NCBI GenBank assembly: GCA_024276605.1
Contig: JAJRWX010000040.1
Location: forward strand, 1 to 62,652
DNA length: 62,652 nt
Reading direction: 5' to 3'
Source of the DNA: Planctomycetota bacterium
Lineage (GTDB): Bacteria > Planctomycetota > Phycisphaerae > UBA1845
The position numbers and the translations under genes were made by a program. Positions within the stretch are counted from its first letter, which is position 1, and every line of letters starts with the position of its first letter. Under the pieces are notes generated by a model. The model saw only the letters and a program-made list of their open reading frames with translations, ran no database searches and was not told the DNA's origin. Positions 36,885 through 45,009 of this stretch are shown here, one piece after another.

Positions 36885-38564
36885 TCAACGAATCCAACGC
36901 ATCCGCCCCACATCTGGCACAACGCCGAATTTTAAGTTAGGTAACCATTCAAGGCGATGCGGACTCGGCCAATACACGAAAAATGCCTTCCCAATGAGTT
37001 GATCCTTGGGGACGGTACCCAATTGAAACGCCTCACCACGCGCGGCCATATGGTCGCCGAACGAATCCCATAGGCGAGAATCCTTGCTCGCAGAGGTATT
37101 GTCACCAAGCATAAAGTATTCATGATTTCGCAACAGTATCGGATGATCAGGTGAGGCCCAACCCCCACGCGGTGCCCAGTAAAGTGCCAACGCCTGGTAC
37201 GATGGATCATGGTAATAAAAAACGTCGCGACGCACAACAACGTGTGTCATCTTGAAGGCACCGCCTAGCCCATGAATTTGTGGGGCGTCCGCGCCGATGG
37301 GGCGAGACAATCTTCGTAGGGCATAAACCGAAGGTGCATAATAGCCCGGCTCATTCGGATCACCGGAACTTGCCAATACCTCCTGCCCATCTACATGCAA
37401 TGATAATCGATAATCCAAATGTTCAAAGCTGATTTGCACGGACAATCCTGGTAGTAGCGGGTCGATTTTACCACTAAGCATTACGGGGGTTGATGCTTGC
37501 GGCGGGTCCAACGATTCGACGATACTTACTTCTCCACGCGTATTCACTATCGCCCAGAATACACGCTTCATTTTGGTAAGTCGGATGCGCACTTCAGTTT
37601 CCGATTCGGGCGTGAAGACGAATGATACTTGAAAGTCCGAGACTAGCGGTGGGGGACGATCCGCAATATTATAGGCACATTGACCAACAAGTCGTTTGCC
37701 GGCGAGTTTTATTCCGTCAGCCGAATGGTTGCTGCCGGCAAAAGTAATCGTGCGATGCGTCGTATGCCAAGCAGAGTCGTTGACCAAGAGCGGTTTCCAG
37801 CGTGGCTGCGTTGCCCCAAGTGTCCGTGGTAAATAATCATGATCGTAAACGGGCATCCACAAGGATTGCTGTGTGGTCGATGTTTTTCTTGCGATCTTGA
37901 ATTTTCCATCTAATTCCGTTTTGGCTTCAAATGATAGTTCAGGCATTCGACCGGAAGCCTGCTGTGAGCGTCGAAGATATTTCTCATGTCGTATGGTATC
38001 TAATTCTTTGAAAGTTTCTGTTGAAATATCATCCACCGGAATGGTGAACACATCGCCGTCGAGAATCATGAGTAATTCGTTGGGTAAGCCGATAAGTCTT
38101 TTGATGAAGTTGGTTGTACCGTCTGCGGGATCCTTAAAAACAGTTACATCCCACCGGGCCGGTCCAAACCAGTCGCCGCCGATATCGAGCGGCCATTTCA
38201 TGACCAGGATACGATCTCCAGACTCAGGATTTCTGGAGGCATCGGTCATTTTTAAGCCCGTGTTTTCATGATTACAGTTTGGGCACGTCGCCCGCGCGCC
38301 TGCGCCTACCACGCGCCCCGCGCGATTATCGGCTAGATCGCGTAAGCCGTAAGAAAATTCCGTGCCACAATCCTCGCATACAATGGTGCCATGAGCGCCA
38401 TATAGCGTTGGGGCCATGGACCCGGTAGGAATGACAAAGGCTTCCACAATAAAAGCACGAAACACAAACGCTAATATCAAGGCTACCACGATGGACTCGA
38501 TCGTCTCTTTGATCTCACCCATCGCTCCCACGCGATCATGTGGCCATGCTGCATTCGTCGTCAT
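36885..38564 (-). CDS. lepB: Signal peptidase I with zinc-ribbon and beta-domain insertions
   Basis: 559 residues, about twice the usual length. A single N-terminal membrane helix leads to PTGSMAP with the catalytic Ser49. The catalytic Lys155 is in FIKRLIGLP, and the last family motif LGDNTSASKDSR is near the C-terminus. Between Ser and Lys there are two CxxC pairs (Cys63/66 and Cys94/97) that look like a zinc ribbon. Between Lys and the last motif sits a ~250-residue beta-rich insertion resembling a LamG/concanavalin-type fold. The enzyme removes signal peptides of exported proteins at the outer face of the cytoplasmic membrane. The insertions may steer substrate choice. Confidence 0.9.
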   Translation of the reverse strand: MTTNAAWPHDRVGAMGEIKETIESIVVALILAFVFRAFIVEAFVIPTGSMAPTLYGAHGTIVCEDCGTEFSYGLRDLADNRAGRVVGAGARATCPNCNHENTGLKMTDASRNPESGDRILVMKWPLDIGGDWFGPARWDVTVFKDPADGTTNFIKRLIGLPNELLMILDGDVFTIPVDDISTETFKELDTIRHEKYLRRSQQASGRMPELSFEAKTELDGKFKIARKTSTTQQSLWMPVYDHDYLPRTLGATQPRWKPLLVNDSAWHTTHRTITFAGSNHSADGIKLAGKRLVGQCAYNIADRPPPLVSDFQVSFVFTPESETEVRIRLTKMKRVFWAIVNTRGEVSIVESLDPPQASTPVMLSGKIDPLLPGLSVQISFEHLDYRLSLHVDGQEVLASSGDPNEPGYYAPSVYALRRLSRPIGADAPQIHGLGGAFKMTHVVVRRDVFYYHDPSYQALALYWAPRGGWASPDHPILLRNHEYFMLGDNTSASKDSRLWDSFGDHMAARGEAFQLGTVPKDQLIGKAFFVYWPSPHRLEWLPNLKFGVVPDVGRMRWIR

Positions 38565-38830
38565 TACGATCTCCGCTGGTCCGTCAGCTAATCCATCAAT
38601 CTCCGATTTATTCCGGCGACAACTACCATGATTTATAACATCGTCAAGATCATCTATCGACCGCCATGGTTAGACTAGTCGATGGGCCGAACATGACAAG
38701 CGCTAGCGTGTCATTGACCAAATTGTACATATAAACGAATGCATAGGTGAGGACGGATTTTGTTTCGACAGGAACTCGTAGCGATGGGGCACCCAGCAAG
38801 AATAAATCCAACTTATTCACACTCACCATA

Positions 38831-39634
38831 TCAACTACTCGCCGAACGGTATGAGCGCAATGCCCATCTAAGGGCGATGTTGGATAGTATCAGCAGTACG
38901 GCTGCAGCGACAATGAAGTTGATGATGAAAGGTGTTGTAAATGTTCGTACCATGACATTCGCCGGTAGATTGGCTACCATTAGCACGGGCACGACAAACA
39001 CGCATACAAACCAGAGCGTTCCCCCGGCGAAGCCGCGATAGATTTCCGCAGGATAACGTGACAAGCTCATTGCATAAAACCACAACGCATCCAGCCCTGT
39101 CTGGCGAATCAGCCACACACTGGTCAAGGCGAACATAAATAGCATGGCATATAACATGCAAACCCCGGTACCGATCAGAAGGACGAATAGCACTGAATGC
39201 CCGAAGGTAATCGTAAATCCGCCTTGAATCGCAGCGTATGTGCATAGGGCGATGCCTACGGGAAGATTGGCCAGCGACGCAAAATCGATCCGTTCAAAGG
39301 TCAGTAGAAATTGTGTATTCGCCGGCTTCACCAGCACAAAATCAAGATCGCCCTTGCGGACCAGATCACTAATGCGCCAACAGTTTTCAAAAAATAACGT
39401 CTCGAACAAACTGGTCACCAACATATGTGTGCCCATAAGAAAAAGATATTGCGGCTCCGACCAACCGCGTACATGGCTGGTTTTACTGAAAATCACTTCG
39501 ATGAATACCAACAGCAGGAAAACCCAACCGACTTCACCAAACACGCGCAGGATGAAATGTCCGCGGAATGTCATCTCGCGCAGCAAACAATTCTTCCAGA
39601 ATCGCAGCAAAATACGACTATATCGTGGCCTCAA
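38831..39634 (-). CDS. ABC-2 family transporter permease (second)
   Basis: 267 residues with six predicted membrane segments. The RKGDLDFVLVKPANTQFLL segment is typical of the ABC-2 permease group whose genes come in pairs. It starts 4 bases after the other permease gene, so the two probably form a heterodimer with the ATPase encoded first in the operon. The substrate is unknown; relatives are annotated as drug or polysaccharide exporters. Confidence 0.85.
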   Translation of the reverse strand: MRPRYSRILLRFWKNCLLREMTFRGHFILRVFGEVGWVFLLLVFIEVIFSKTSHVRGWSEPQYLFLMGTHMLVTSLFETLFFENCWRISDLVRKGDLDFVLVKPANTQFLLTFERIDFASLANLPVGIALCTYAAIQGGFTITFGHSVLFVLLIGTGVCMLYAMLFMFALTSVWLIRQTGLDALWFYAMSLSRYPAEIYRGFAGGTLWFVCVFVVPVLMVANLPANVMVRTFTTPFIINFIVAAAVLLILSNIALRWALRSYRSASS

Positions 39635-39638
39635 ATTA

Positions 39639-40442
39639 TCATCCTCCGAAAGCGGCGTAGCGGTGCAAGCCTCGTTTCCAAGCTACGAGGCATATTCCTC
39701 CGACCACGACTCCCCATACAAACTGCACGGCGATAATGCGCAACGCCTCATCTACGCTGACTTTTTGTAGCAGAATTAACGTGGGATAGTATGTTTCATA
39801 GGCAAACGGTAGCCAGGTGACCACCTGCTCTACGGATTTTGGCAGTAGACTTAACGGAAACATGTGGCCGCTTAGGAAATACTGTAGCGTCATAAAAGCG
39901 TGAATAAAGGTGGCGACTTCCAAAAACCAAAAACCCAGCAGACCAATCAAGCTGTTAATAGCAAAGCCGATACAAAAGGTCATGGTCAGCGTTAGCACGG
40001 ACAGGCAAAACATCATCGGCCCGGGCCATCCGGGTAAGTAATCCGCACATATCCAGAAAATCAAGGTGTAAGGTATGGCTGACATGACAAAGTATACTAG
40101 CTTGTGTGCACATCGCAGGGTAAGCATATACGTGAGATAATCTATGGGCTGCAGAATATATTTGCGTAGTTCACCCTCTCGAATAGCCAAGGCAATGCTC
40201 GTAGCGAGTTTAGGCATGGAACCAAACGCGCGAACGATCATGATGAGTAGGTAATACGAAACCATTTGCTCGTAGTGCAAGCCACCAATTTCGGTTTGGT
40301 CCGCACCGTCGTAGATGGCACGCCAGAGTAAAATCGTGGTGATGATAGGAATGAATCGCAGAAACGTGGACATGAAAAAATCAGCCCGATACACCATACG
40401 CTCAGCCAATGATACGCGAAAGACAACAAAGTATTTACCCAT
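39639..40442 (-). CDS. ABC-2 family transporter permease (first)
   Basis: 267 residues, six membrane segments. The REGELRKYILQPIDYLTYML segment matches the same position as DLDFVLVKPAN in its partner, showing the two permeases are paralogues. Its start overlaps the end of the ATPase gene by 8 bases. The two permeases are equal in length. Confidence 0.85.
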   Translation of the reverse strand: MGKYFVVFRVSLAERMVYRADFFMSTFLRFIPIITTILLWRAIYDGADQTEIGGLHYEQMVSYYLLIMIVRAFGSMPKLATSIALAIREGELRKYILQPIDYLTYMLTLRCAHKLVYFVMSAIPYTLIFWICADYLPGWPGPMMFCLSVLTLTMTFCIGFAINSLIGLLGFWFLEVATFIHAFMTLQYFLSGHMFPLSLLPKSVEQVVTWLPFAYETYYPTLILLQKVSVDEALRIIAVQFVWGVVVGGICLVAWKRGLHRYAAFGG

Positions 40443-41457
40443 TCATGGTCTCCGCGACCACGACATCATCCGACGCCTGCTCGGCGGTCTGCCTAAATAA
40501 CGCACTGATGACGTTTTCTATAGAAGGGTCTTCTATCGCGATATCATCCACGTCATAGCAGTCAAGCAAGTGGCTAACGCACTGTGGTACCTGCTCACGC
40601 GGAACCCGAAGCGTCAGTCGAGGCGGTGTAAGATCAGTTACTTCACCGAACTCTTCCGGTCTCTCGGGCATCCGGCCATTTTGAAAACGTAGCTGTAACA
40701 GTTTGTGTGTGGCGAAGCGCTCGGTGATGTCTCGCAGTAAACCGTCGTGAACTAGCCGGCCATGGTCAATCACCAAGACGCGGTCGCATAACGCCTCGAT
40801 GTCGCGCATGTAATGGCTGGTGAGTAAAATAGTAACCTGCCGCTCTTGATTGTACTGTTGTAGACAATGTCGGATATTGGTCTGGGCGACCACGTCAAGG
40901 CCGATGGTTGGTTCATCTAGAAAGAGCACACGCGGGGAATGGAGTAGGGCGGCGATGAGTTCCATTTTCATACGTTCGCCCAGGCTCAACTCTCGGACGG
41001 GTTGGTCCAAAAGATTTTCCACTTCGAGTAGTTCGGTGAGTTCGCCATGCACACGCTTGAAAAGATCGTCCTCGATGTGATAGATTTCTTTGTGTAGGCG
41101 AAACGATTCGTTGGCCGGTAGATCCCACCAAAGCTGGTTTTTTTGTCCCATGAGTAGCGCGAATTGTCGGCGGTATTCGTTCTTACGTTGCCAGGGTACA
41201 AAACCCATCACCGATACACTACCCGAAGAAGGGTAAATCAGACCGCTGAGCATTTTGAGGGTGGTGGTTTTTCCTGCACCATTAGGACCAAGAAAACCCA
41301 CCATCTCACCAGGTTCAATTTCAAAGCTAATGCCATCGACAGCTTGGACTTCCTTGTATGTACGATGAAAGAGAGATTTTACAGAGGCACCCAGTCCCGC
41401 TGGTTTGACATGTACGCGGTAGTTTTTGTGGAGGTCTCTGACATGAATCTCAGCCAT
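40435..41457 (-). CDS. ABC transporter ATP-binding protein (ABC-2 exporter)
   Basis: 340 residues from ATG 41457 (MAEIHVRDLHKNY); the open frame is longer, but homology begins here. It has Walker A GPNGAGKTTT, Q-loop MGQKNQLWW, a signature LSLGERMKMELIAAL, Walker B VLFLDEPTIGLD and switch TSHYMRDIEAL. An extra C-terminal domain (~100 residues) is typical of daunorubicin-type exporters. It forms an operon with the two downstream permeases. Confidence 0.92.
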   Translation of the reverse strand: MAEIHVRDLHKNYRVHVKPAGLGASVKSLFHRTYKEVQAVDGISFEIEPGEMVGFLGPNGAGKTTTLKMLSGLIYPSSGSVSVMGFVPWQRKNEYRRQFALLMGQKNQLWWDLPANESFRLHKEIYHIEDDLFKRVHGELTELLEVENLLDQPVRELSLGERMKMELIAALLHSPRVLFLDEPTIGLDVVAQTNIRHCLQQYNQERQVTILLTSHYMRDIEALCDRVLVIDHGRLVHDGLLRDITERFATHKLLQLRFQNGRMPERPEEFGEVTDLTPPRLTLRVPREQVPQCVSHLLDCYDVDDIAIEDPSIENVISALFRQTAEQASDDVVVAETMNG

Positions 41458-41717
41458 GATTACTTTCTCACTAATTATGGGGCGTTCGATCAGCCTCAAT
41501 TCCACAAAAAACAGGATAAAAAACCGTCTGTCGGGCATCTACTAAGGATAAATAGGTTGCCATGACCATGGTAGTAACACCTGCCTACGGGCGAAAGGGC
41601 TAAATGAATTCCAGGTTATCGAAAGTGATTAGGCGTTTATTTGTTGATTACATGTCAAACTTTTCCACAACTAGGCTATATACAGGTGCGATGGATAAGC
41701 ACCATGCATCGCCTTTC

Positions 41718-41866
41718 GGAGCGTCCGATGTGTGTAGGGTCGGACGCTCCACGACACTATCCCGTCGATAGGGTGAAGCCCTCGATGGAGTATATAGATC
41801 AGAACCTTACCTCCATACTCGCGTAAGGCTGCGGTGACGGCCCACTCTCTCCGTCGCCGCAGCCTT
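41718..41866. ncRNA. Candidate structured RNA or hairpin cluster
   Basis: A perfect 11-bp stem (GGAGCGTCCGA 41718-41728, TCGGACGCTCC 41740-41750) and a 16-bp stem with one mismatch (41825-41840 with 41851-41866, beginning AAGGCTGCGG) lie within 150 bases. Weaker pairing (GAGTAT/ATACTC) occurs between them. Neither stem is followed by a T run, so they do not look like terminators. Strand and function are unknown. Confidence 0.3.
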
Positions 41867-41997
41867 TCGCGTTTGTACATTTCAAATCTGTGTTAGCCGG
41901 GATGCGCATCGTAGTTCGATTAATCGAATCTGAACGGTGAAACACAGTAATGAATCAGATAGCAATGTGGTTTTGTATGATCGACAGGGTGGCGTGG

Positions 41998-42139
41998 ATC
42001 CCGATGTAAATCGGGATTTATCCGTACTCTTTGAATCGCCGTCACGGGCCAGGCTTCTTTGCCAGTATCGGCCTCCGGAACCACACGGGTAAGTCCCGAT
42101 GTATCACGACTTTACGTCGGGGCACATCGGGACTTACCC
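41998..42139. repeat. Two related CCCGATGT hairpins
   Basis: An 8-bp perfect stem (ATCCCGAT at 41998-42005, ATCGGGAT at 42010-42017) and a 16-bp perfect stem (42087-42102 with 42124-42139, GGGTAAGTCCCGATGT) share the CCCGATGT core. The second has an inner CGAC/GTCG helix. They lie at the 3' side of rplU, which may use the second as a transcript end. Confidence 0.7.
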
Positions 42140-42171
42140 ATGCCACCCGAATTCTTAGTTGTGACAAAATA

Positions 42172-42489
42172 CTAGTGGCTAATCTTTTCGATTTTGACTT
42201 GCAGATGTTTTTGGCGATGGCCTTGCTTCACGGCATAGCCTTTACGTCGGCGGAACTTTTGCACGATGATTTTGTCGGCTTTCATCTCGCGGACAACTGC
42301 CGCAGTGACGATGGCCCCTTCTACAGTGGGTTCGCCAAACTTGGCCCCGCCTTCTACATCACCGATCATGAGTATACGGTCGAATTCGATGGTTTTCTGG
42401 TCCTCGGCAATATCTTTTCGCTGGACTTCCAACGTCATGCCTTCTTCGACTAGATACTGATGAGAACCGTCACTGATTATTGCGTACAC
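42172..42489 (-). CDS. rplU: 50S ribosomal protein L21
   Basis: 105 residues from a GTG at 42489 (VYAIISDGSHQYLVEEG); the open frame extends upstream but L21 homology starts here. The C-terminal signature FRRRKGYAVKQGHRQKHLQVKI is nearly standard (KFRRRKxYxxxxGHRQxxTxVxI). The L27 gene rpmA, normally directly downstream, is missing from this position. Confidence 0.95.
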   Translation of the reverse strand: MYAIISDGSHQYLVEEGMTLEVQRKDIAEDQKTIEFDRILMIGDVEGGAKFGEPTVEGAIVTAAVVREMKADKIIVQKFRRRKGYAVKQGHRQKHLQVKIEKISH

Positions 42490-42705
42490 CTTACGAACTC
42501 CACGATTTCCTATTGTTCCAATTGCCAAAGCCGACCAGCCGGCGTTTCCGCTTAAAGGCATGTCAGTTGTGGGTGACTCATACACCGAAAGCAGCCCTAC
42601 CGGCAAGCTCAAGCCCCGCAGTGTCGCGGAATTGGCTTGTAGTGTCAATAGTCAAACAGATATAGCTTACTTTGTGGGTACGTGATCGTATCTGCGTTGG
42701 GTATT

Positions 42706-42740
42706 GTCAGAGCACCTGGCGCAAGCCTGGTGACGTACCG
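42706..42740 (+). repeat. R1 repeat, left half only (copy 3)
   Basis: It matches the left half of R1 (TCAGAGCACCTGGCGCAAGC and onward to GGTGACG) and then stops. An R2 element follows 8 bases later, so R2 may have inserted into, or recombined with, an R1 copy. Confidence 0.75.
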
Positions 42741-42748
42741 GTTGTGGC

Positions 42749-42915
42749 GGGTGGCATGGACAAACGCCGCGGAATCGGGCTGTCGAATGTCCAATGGATG
42801 CTGCTCGCGGCGTTTGCCCGTGCAGGCGCAACCGAGGAAAAACACGGGCAAGCGTCGCCCCATACGCCTCTTATCATCCTCGATCCCTTCAACGCGACGC
42901 TTGTCCATGCCACCC
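42749..42915. mobile_element. R2 MITE-like element, copy 1 (167 bp)
   Basis: It starts GGGTGGCATGGACAAACGCC and ends with the near-perfect reverse complement, giving 23-bp terminal inverted repeats with two mismatches. The interior has a second inverted repeat around GCCCGTGC. A copy of almost equal length lies at 57958-58123. There is no coding capacity for a transposase. Confidence 0.8.
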
Positions 42916-42958
42916 AACTCAAGCCCGACCATGATGTGGCCAGGGCGGATCTTGCCTG

Positions 42959-43420
42959 CTAACCGACGGGTATCACCGAAATAGTGCTGGAATTGCTGCT
43001 CATACCGTCGGGGAAGCTCGCGGAACAGCGAAATTGAAACTGGATTCCTACATCGCTTTCGCTGATGGTCATGCTTGCCGTGTTGCTGGATGGGGTTTGA
43101 ATCAACCGGTTTGACGAGTCTGAGAAGGTGTAGCGGGTGTCGATAGGGGCCTGTCCTTGCAGATCGCAGGTTAGGATAAGCTGTTCACCGATGTTCGGAT
43201 TAGTATTCGAAGCTCGTAGCACAACGGATGGTAGGATAGCCGGATCGGTGTTGTTGTTATCCCCGTCTTCGGGCGTGGGTGTATTCGTGCCTCCATTCTG
43301 GTGGTCAGTCGAGGGCAAAGCGTCCTGTAGTAGCAAGGCGATTTCCACGCATCCTGTAGTAACCACAAGCAGGGTAACCGTCAACGCTAAAACGCTGGTG
43401 GCTGTCGCAACACGCGACAT
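42959..43420 (-). CDS. Ig-like-domain lipoprotein
   Basis: About 153 residues from ATG 43420 (in-frame ATGs also at 43444 and 43486). The signal peptide ends in the lipobox VVTTGC (Cys24). A Thr/Pro/Asn/Asp-rich linker follows, then a ~80-residue beta domain with a Cys pair (ILTCDL and FQFRCSA) in Ig-like register. It is likely anchored to a membrane and displayed outside the cytoplasm. It is divergent from the acyl-CoA-dehydrogenase-like gene. Confidence 0.7.
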   Translation of the reverse strand: MSRVATATSVLALTVTLLVVTTGCVEIALLLQDALPSTDHQNGGTNTPTPEDGDNNNTDPAILPSVVLRASNTNPNIGEQLILTCDLQGQAPIDTRYTFSDSSNRLIQTPSSNTASMTISESDVGIQFQFRCSASFPDGMSSNSSTISVIPVG

Positions 43421-43487
43421 CAATCTAAAATGGGGTGTCAACATATTGATGATGATATGCGCAATGAACCCCGAAGGACATAGCACG

Positions 43488-44537
43488 ATGTACAGTAAAC
43501 AGCTTACCGCCGAGATTCAGGCCGCTGCAGCTAATCTCGATGAGAACCAATGGCCTGAGAAAGTGCTGGAGGTGGTCAGAAAAGGGCGCTTGTTTGGGGA
43601 TTCGATCCCCACGCGATTCGGAGGCCTGGGCAGCAGTCCATTGGATCGCGTGCGGATTTACGAAGCCCTAGCCCGTGGTCACATGAGCACGGCGTTGATC
43701 CTGACCCAGCATGACGGTGCATGTGAGCTATTGGCTGATTGCGATAACGAGGATTTAGCTTCCACATTGTTACCTCGATTAGCTGACGGTTCAGCGCTGG
43801 CGACGGTGGGAATTAGCCAACTGACCACTTCACGCCAGGGTGGAGTGCCGGCTATGGCTGCTCAGCCGGATGGTGGTGATTATTTGATGACCGGGGTTAT
43901 GCCTTGGGTGACAAGCGCCAGAAAAGCGGACTATATCGTCAGTGGGGCTGTGCTTCCTGATGCGAAGCAATTTCTCGCTTGTATCGACACCAATAGTGAA
44001 GGCTTGTATGTTGATGAACCAATCGAGTTGCTGGCACTCACGGGTAGCCTGACCAGTGCCGTACGATGTGAAGGTTTGCGTGTGAGCAGAGCTGCGCTTA
44101 TGCGCGGCCCCATGGAAAAAGCGTTGGGCCGACGATCGACGGTCAAGTCGCTTACCGTGTCGAGTTGTGGCATAGGTATGGCTGGGGCGCTGTTGGATAT
44201 GTGTCAGATGTTGACCTCAAATACGCCGTCGTTGGCTGATCTCGTGAATGGTCCAATCGTGCAACATTATGACCGGGTGCGTCGACGTTTTTACTCAGTA
44301 GCTGATTCGCTGAACGATCCGGCAGCGGAGATACCAGCTATGGATGTACGCGTGGAGATCAACGACCTGGTATCGCGATTGGCACTGTCATTGATGAACG
44401 TGCTCAAAGGAAGCGGTTACGTCGCTTCGCATCCTGGTCAGCGTCTGGTGCGCGAGGCCATGTTTTTTCTCGTGTGGTCCGCGCCGGTTTCGGTCCAAGC
44501 CAATACGCTGTCACGCATGTGGCGTTCTCCGGGGTAG
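43488..44537 (+). CDS. Acyl-CoA-dehydrogenase-like flavoprotein
   Basis: 349 residues from ATG 43488 (AAGGA upstream); the open frame extends 350 bases further but overlaps the opposite lipoprotein gene. The N-terminal helical domain (DSIPTRFGGLG) and middle beta domain (TVGISQLTTSRQG, DYLMTGVMPWVTSARKADY) match the acyl-CoA dehydrogenase family. The C-terminal helical domain is recognisable (HPGQRLVREAMFFLVW) but short, and I cannot place the catalytic Glu. It probably oxidises a thioester with FAD, though an unusual substrate is possible. No electron-transfer partner is nearby. Confidence 0.8.
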   Translation: MYSKQLTAEIQAAAANLDENQWPEKVLEVVRKGRLFGDSIPTRFGGLGSSPLDRVRIYEALARGHMSTALILTQHDGACELLADCDNEDLASTLLPRLADGSALATVGISQLTTSRQGGVPAMAAQPDGGDYLMTGVMPWVTSARKADYIVSGAVLPDAKQFLACIDTNSEGLYVDEPIELLALTGSLTSAVRCEGLRVSRAALMRGPMEKALGRRSTVKSLTVSSCGIGMAGALLDMCQMLTSNTPSLADLVNGPIVQHYDRVRRRFYSVADSLNDPAAEIPAMDVRVEINDLVSRLALSLMNVLKGSGYVASHPGQRLVREAMFFLVWSAPVSVQANTLSRMWRSPG

Positions 44538-44580
44538 ATAGGGTGGACGTTCTTTGGTCCGTAACCATTTGAACCCGTAG

Positions 44581-44633
44581 GGCAGGTCGTTCTTTCGCCA
44601 ATGCAATAAGCATTGGCGAAAGGTTGACCTGCC
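44581..44633. repeat. R4 palindrome, copy 1 (53 bp)
   Basis: Arms GGCAGGTC...CTTTCGCCAAT and ATTGGCGAAAG...GACCTGCC pair over 19 of 22 positions with a symmetric 3-base internal loop. It lies just after the acyl-CoA-dehydrogenase-like gene. The second copy, at 51058, also follows a gene end. Confidence 0.85.
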
Positions 44634-44733
44634 TTTAACTATCGTGCTTAGGTATGATACTTGTCGATGCCCAATCCATGCCCGCGCTTTCAGCTTGGGC
44701 ATGCCACACGCCTGGGCTTGTCTTTGGGTTGCG

Positions 44734-44873
44734 ATGGGTGGCCCACCTCGTTTTCGAGGTGGGGGAGTCGATGATGGCGGGTGAATCTCGTCATGGAAGA
44801 AAGAGAATCGCTATCATCGACTCCCCCATGTCCAAAAAGAAGGACCTGGGACACCCAGTCGTGTGCTATGTCC
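44734..44873. repeat. Two R5 hairpins in inverted orientation
   Basis: Copy a (+): stem CCCACCTCG / CGAGGTGGG (44742-44763), then GGGGGAGTCGATGATGG. Copy b (-): stem CCCAGGTCC / GGACATGGG with one mismatch, then GGGGGAGTCGATGATAG. The facing borders form a 19-bp inverted repeat with one mismatch (44761-44779 and 44809-44827). Confidence 0.75.
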
Positions 44874-45009
44874 AAGCTGAAGTTGGGTGCCATGCCTAAG
44901 CCGAAGGCGCAGGCATGTGTATACGTGAGTCAATAAGACATGGCCGTGCCTCCGGCTTGGCCATGCCACACGTGGCGCTCCATACGTAACCTTTGCCCTG
45001 CGCGTGGAA

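Larger units (their letters stand above)
41458..42171. other. Intergenic region rich in hairpins
   Basis: 714 bases without a recognisable gene. It contains stem-loops at 41718-41750, 41825-41866, 41998-42017 and 42087-42139. A 69-residue (-) open frame at 41671-41880 runs through two of them and is judged a shadow. rpmA, expected after rplU, is not here. Confidence 0.5.
42490..42958. other. Intergenic region with repeats R1 (half) and R2
   Basis: No gene is supported; the open frames here run through the repeats. The left part, 42490-42705, is the leader of rplU on the (-) strand. The right part is filled by an R1 half-copy and a complete R2 element. Confidence 0.6.
44538..45009. other. Intergenic region with R4 and paired R5 hairpins
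   Basis: 472 bases without a supported gene. It contains R4 at 44581-44633 and two head-to-head R5 hairpins at 44734-44779 and 44809-44873. An open frame at 44654-44899 crosses these elements and is not considered a gene. Confidence 0.6.

Noticed and set aside
41671-41880. 69-residue basic (-) ORF
   Set aside because: It runs through two strong hairpins that explain its composition and resembles no family known to me.
42087-42139. Rho-independent terminator of rplU
   Set aside because: The 16-bp stem is perfect, but no T run follows on either strand, so it is listed only as a hairpin repeat.
42672-42984. Several ~95-100 residue ORFs on both strands
   Set aside because: They lie inside R1/R2 repeats. 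The same peptide phrases recur at 57834-58200, as expected of repeat translation rather than genes.
44654-44899. 81-residue ORF across the R5 hairpin pair
   Set aside because: Its coding frame is made largely of the repeat borders, so it is better explained as repeats.
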